A DNA stretch of 64,000 bases from Flavobacterium sp. KACC 22761 (GTDB lineage Bacteria; Bacteroidota; Bacteroidia; Flavobacteriales; Flavobacteriaceae), in contig NZ_CP139148.1 in the NCBI RefSeq assembly GCF_034058155.1, positions 2,418,001 through 2,482,000 on the forward strand, written 5' to 3'. This document shows, in pieces, positions 61,090 to 64,000 of the stretch (positions within the stretch are counted from its first letter, which is position 1; each line of letters starts with the position of its first letter). Position numbers and translations under genes: made by a program. The notes under the pieces were generated by a model. The model ran no database searches. It was not told the DNA's origin and saw nothing but the letters and a program-made list of their open reading frames with translations.

Positions 61090-61731
61090 CTATAAAACGC
61101 GGCTTACCGTTAGCCCATCACGAATTGGCAACAAAACTGTTTCAACGCGTGGATCATCTTTTAACAGTTGGTTGTATTCTAAAAGGACTTTTGTGCTTAT
61201 ATCATTAGGATGAACCGGTTCCAGAATTTTGCCACTCCACAAAACATTGTCAGACAAAATAATGCCGCCTTTATTCATTTTTGGAACAATCATTTCCCAA
61301 TAATTGAGGTAGTTTTCCTTATCTGCATCAATAAAAACCAAATCAAATTTTACATCAAGAGTCGGGATAATATCAACAGCTTCACCTAAATGCTGAAAAA
61401 TTTGATTTCCCCAAGCCGATGCATCAAAATACTTTCTTTGAAAATCAACCAATTCTTCTTTGATATCAATGGTATGCAATTGCCCATTTTCCTGCATTCC
61501 TTCGCACAGACATAAAGCAGCGTAACCAGTATAAGTTCCAATTTCAAGAATATTTACGGGACGAATCAATTTAGACAACATGCTCAAAACACGCCCTTGA
61601 AAATGGCCGCTCAACATTCTCGGCAAAAGAATTTTTTGATACGTTTCTTTATTGAGTTTTGCCAATAAAGCCGGTTCATTTTCAGAATGCTGTTCAATGT
61701 AATCTTCAAGTTCTTGTGAAATAAAATGCAT
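61090..61731 (-). CDS. SAM-dependent O-methyltransferase (COMT-like)
   Basis: 213 residues, the size of bacterial catechol-type O-methyltransferases. Motif I is NILEIGTYTGYAALCLCEGM, then LHTIDIKEELVDFQRKYFDA, the metal site FDLVFIDADKENYLNYWEMI and IILSDNVLWSGKILEP. A divalent metal would be held by the Asp/Asn residues seen here. The substrate (a catechol or similar) is not known. It is a single gene. Confidence 0.92.
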   Translation of the reverse strand: MHFISQELEDYIEQHSENEPALLAKLNKETYQKILLPRMLSGHFQGRVLSMLSKLIRPVNILEIGTYTGYAALCLCEGMQENGQLHTIDIKEELVDFQRKYFDASAWGNQIFQHLGEAVDIIPTLDVKFDLVFIDADKENYLNYWEMIVPKMNKGGIILSDNVLWSGKILEPVHPNDISTKVLLEYNQLLKDDPRVETVLLPIRDGLTVSRVL

Positions 61732-61786
61732 TTTTAGAGTCTTATAAATTTGGCACTAAAATACAAAAATATAAGCTCACTTTTGG

Positions 61787-61821
61787 GTATAAAAAAACCA
61801 TTCGTTTTGGCGAATGGTTTT
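61787..61821 (-). terminator. Terminator of the repeat-rich lipoprotein gene
   Basis: An 11-bp stem (AAAACCATTCG with CGAATGGTTTT), 6-base loop, T run on the reverse strand. Confidence 0.8.
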
Positions 61822-61842
61822 GAATTTGATTTTTAAATGAAA

Positions 61843-62208
61843 TTATTTTTTTAAAGCTTCATTTACTTCTTTTGCTGTTTTTACAGTTCCGTCTTTTGCT
61901 GCTTTTGCTGCATTTTCAACTTTTTGAGCTCCTTTTTTAGTTGCGTCTTTTACGTCATCCGCAGCTTTTTTAGTAGCATCTTTTACATCGTCGGCAGCCT
62001 TTTTAGTGGCATCCTTAACATCCTGAGCGGCACTTTCAGTTTTGCTTACTGCGCTGTCTTTTACTTCTTCAATATCTGAAGTTAATGAGTCAACTTTGTT
62101 TCCAAGTGTTAATTCGTCATCTGCAGGTTTTGGTTCTTTTTTTTCGCATGATTGAACAGCGAATGCTAATAAAGCAACAACAGCTAAGCTTAAAATTTGT
62201 TTTTTCAT
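61843..62208 (-). CDS. Repeat-rich helical lipoprotein
   Basis: 121 residues. The lipoprotein signal is MKKQILSLAVVALLAFAVQS then Cys. The mature part has three tandem 11-residue repeats close to VKDATKKAADD (about 63-95), then a related AAKAAKDGTVKTAKEVNEAL and a final KK. An 11-residue Ala/Lys/Asp repeat is the pattern of LEA/apolipoprotein-like amphipathic helices. It shares with the protein at 6549-6764 a near-identical leader style, DS-A repeats and a C-terminal KK. The likely place is the periplasm, tethered to a membrane; the function is unknown, perhaps stress protection or envelope spacing. Confidence 0.82.
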   Translation of the reverse strand: MKKQILSLAVVALLAFAVQSCEKKEPKPADDELTLGNKVDSLTSDIEEVKDSAVSKTESAAQDVKDATKKAADDVKDATKKAADDVKDATKKGAQKVENAAKAAKDGTVKTAKEVNEALKK

Positions 62209-62415
62209 AATGAAATTGTCTTTTTAGGTTTATTAAAAAATAAAGGTTATATCGTCGAAATCATAAAATTACAAATTTTAAAATTAGTGCGCGCTTTGTA
62301 AGATTATTTTTCCTTAAATGTGCTAGACAATTCTTGTGCCAAAATTTTATGTAAGAATAAAAACCTATTTACTTTAAGATTTTTTTAAGTATTTTTTAAA
62401 TCCTCACCACAATAT

Positions 62416-63009
62416 TTATTTGATAACCAACACATTTTCATTTCTTGCAAAATCAACTAAAGTAATATTAAAAAGAACGGTTATTTCTTTTCCAGCTCGT
62501 ACTACACCAAGAGCAGCTGATGGAGGAGTCATTTCAAAATCAGTAAAATTCATTCGGTTTGAACCTTGCAAAATAAAAGTGCTGTTGTCATTTGTTGTTA
62601 CTTTTGCTTGAGTTTTAAAATCTTTGCTCACGCCCGCAATGGTAAAAGTGCCGGTTAAAATCCAAGTTGTTTCGTTTACTTTATCAGCTGATTTTAGAGT
62701 GTATTTTATGTTTTTATGTGTTTTAGTGTCTAAACATTCATAAGCAACGTCATCCATGCTGGTTTTGCTGCTTTTTACACTCTCGGCGGGCAAGGTAATG
62801 GTTAAGTTTTTAATATCGACAAGTTTTGAATCGGTGATGGTTAAAATTGCGCTACCCGTGCCATCTGAAGATCGCATTACCCAATCGTGTATATTAGAAG
62901 TTCCTGCAACTTCAAAAGTTGATTTTGTGAGAGAATATCTTTTTTGTGCGTTTACTTGAAGAGATAATGTAATAACAACGGCTAATAAAATTGATTTGAT
63001 CGTTTTCAT
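62416..63009 (-). CDS. Secreted YceI-family protein
   Basis: 197 residues with a signal peptide (MKTIKSILLAVVITLSLQVNA). The YceI barrel follows: YSLTKSTFEVAGTSNIHDWV, LTITLPAESVKSSKTSMDDV, ECLDTKTHKNIKYTLKSADK, TWILTGTFTIAGVSKDFKTQ, NFTDFEMTPPSAALGVVRAG. It probably binds an isoprenoid or another lipid in the periplasm. Unlike the YceI gene at 14410, no FNR-like palindrome lies upstream. It is a single gene. Confidence 0.9.
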   Translation of the reverse strand: MKTIKSILLAVVITLSLQVNAQKRYSLTKSTFEVAGTSNIHDWVMRSSDGTGSAILTITDSKLVDIKNLTITLPAESVKSSKTSMDDVAYECLDTKTHKNIKYTLKSADKVNETTWILTGTFTIAGVSKDFKTQAKVTTNDNSTFILQGSNRMNFTDFEMTPPSAALGVVRAGKEITVLFNITLVDFARNENVLVIK

Positions 63010-63228
63010 TTTGTATGTGGTATTTAGTTAAAACTAGATAGATTATAATTTCTATCTTTTTCTTGAGTCAAAGGTATTTTGAACAAATCGCATAAGAGCT
63101 GATAAAAATCATGGTTGAGACTTTATTAAAAGTGTATAATAGGAAAGCAAATAGTTTCTTCTGGTTAGGATTTTTTTGATTTTGATTTAAGAATGTATCT
63201 AAAAATCAAAAAAAAGGACAAAAGTGAT

Positions 63229-63236
63229 TAACTTTG
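63229..63236 (+). promoter_or_regulatory. -7 box of rlmN
   Basis: TAACTTTG only 4 bases before the ATG at 63241. If used, transcription starts at or beside the A of the ATG, giving a leaderless mRNA. No TTG is seen at the expected -33 position. Confidence 0.4.
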
Positions 63237-63240
63237 CAGC

Positions 63241-64000
63241 ATGCAAATCGAAAAGAAAGACATAAGAGCCTTATCAAAAGAACAATTGCGTGATTTTTTT
63301 GTCGCAAACAAAGACAAAGCTTTCCGAGGCAATCAGGTTTATGAATGGCTGTGGAGCAAAGGAGCGCATAGTTTTGATGACATGACAAATGTTGCCAAAA
63401 CAACGCGTACTATGCTTGAAGAAAATTTTGTAATCAATCATATAAAAGTTGATACCATGCAGCGCAGCAGCGATGGAACGGTGAAAAATGCCGTTCGCTT
63501 GCATGATGGTTTAGTGGTAGAATCGGTTTTAATTCCGACAGAAACTAGAACTACAGCTTGTGTTTCTAGCCAAGTTGGTTGTAGTTTGGATTGTAATTTC
63601 TGTGCAACGGCGAGATTGAAACGCATGCGAAATTTGGAGCCTGGCGAAATCTATGATCAGATTTTGGCAATTGATAAAGAGAGCCGTTTGTATTACAATC
63701 ATCCGCTTTCGAATATTGTTTTTATGGGAATGGGAGAGCCTTTAATGAATTACAACAATGTCATTAAAGCGATCGATATGGTCACATCATCAGAAGGTTT
63801 AGGAATGTCTCCAAAACGTATTATGGTTTCGACTTCTGGAATTCCGAAAATGATCAAAAAAATGGCCGATGATGAAGTGAAATTCAAATTGGCGGTTTCG
63901 TTGCACTCCGCAATTGATGAAACGCGTGCGAAGATTATGCCTTTCAGCAAAAATTTCCCTTTGAAAGATTTGCGTGAAGCATTGGAATATTGGTACAGAA
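63241..64000 (+). CDS. rlmN: 23S rRNA (adenine2503-C2)-methyltransferase (partial)
   Basis: The first 253 codons; the gene runs off the right edge (full enzymes are about 345 residues). It is a radical-SAM enzyme that methylates C2 of A2503 in 23S rRNA and A37 in some tRNAs. The N-terminal accessory domain has LRDFFVANKDKAFRGNQVYE and WLWSKGAHSFDDMTN. The radical-SAM loop is SSQVGCSLDCNFCATARL (C-x3-C-x2-C), followed by IVFMGMGEPLMNYNNVIKAI and MVSTSGIPKMIKKMAD. The C-terminal catalytic Cys is outside the window. Confidence 0.96.
   Translation, partial: MQIEKKDIRALSKEQLRDFFVANKDKAFRGNQVYEWLWSKGAHSFDDMTNVAKTTRTMLEENFVINHIKVDTMQRSSDGTVKNAVRLHDGLVVESVLIPTETRTTACVSSQVGCSLDCNFCATARLKRMRNLEPGEIYDQILAIDKESRLYYNHPLSNIVFMGMGEPLMNYNNVIKAIDMVTSSEGLGMSPKRIMVSTSGIPKMIKKMADDEVKFKLAVSLHSAIDETRAKIMPFSKNFPLKDLREALEYWYR

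Overview
The window is chromosomal DNA from a Bacteroidetes bacterium, most likely Flavobacterium or a close relative. The evidence is the AT-rich composition, gene families largely confined to this phylum (DUF1573, DUF5103, DUF5916, DUF6702, DUF6370, DUF4476, a T9SS-type surface protein), promoters of the flavobacterial type (TTG, about 19 bases, TAnnTTTG), and many dispersed palindromic repeats between genes. There is no prophage, transposase, rRNA operon or CRISPR array. Two genes are cut by the window edges: a lectin-domain surface protein at the left and rlmN at the right.

Layout. 0-6 kb: T9SS-type surface protein, an RNA methyltransferase, a DUF1573 protein, mutS, and a tRNA-Gly/tRNA-Leu pair. 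6-13 kb: envelope and lipid genes (heptad-repeat lipoprotein, KDO transferase waaA, a sugar aminotransferase plus galE operon, a DMT transporter, fabD). 13-17 kb: AraC regulator, YceI protein, small ferredoxin, pirin. The YceI and pirin promoters share a 16-bp palindrome at identical spacing, so they probably share an activator. 17-22 kb: glyoxylate shunt (malate synthase, isocitrate lyase) with a divergent ScfR/RamB-type regulator. 22-25 kb: a tight four-gene operon ending in a Crp/Fnr regulator and including purT. 25-31 kb: peptidase U32 (RlhA-like), a DUF2383 protein, an aminotransferase, a fatty-acid desaturase and rsmG.

31.5-35.5 kb is the most accessory-looking block. It encodes a cholesterol-dependent-cytolysin-like lipoprotein that appears to lack domain 4, translationally coupled to an unrecognised lipoprotein, with a DUF4476 protein downstream and an orphan 242-residue protein upstream. 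This is the best candidate for a poorly described system: a predicted cell-surface pore-former, perhaps for attack on other cells or for competition.

35.6-50 kb is mostly housekeeping: pruA, apaG, DUF5103, an SNF2 helicase, a methyltransferase, map, DUF445, gpmI and DUF5916. 50-53 kb carries two L,D-transpeptidases with overlapping 3' ends, a GNAT protein and a duplicated tRNA-Gly(TCC). 53-60 kb carries peptidase E, three tandem carboxypeptidase-regulatory-like paralogues leading into DUF6702 and an M1 peptidase, then tatA and a PAP2 phosphatase. 60-64 kb carries a phytanoyl-CoA dioxygenase-like protein, an O-methyltransferase, a repeat-rich small lipoprotein, a secreted YceI protein and the start of rlmN.

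All functional names come from reading motifs by eye; no database search was run.
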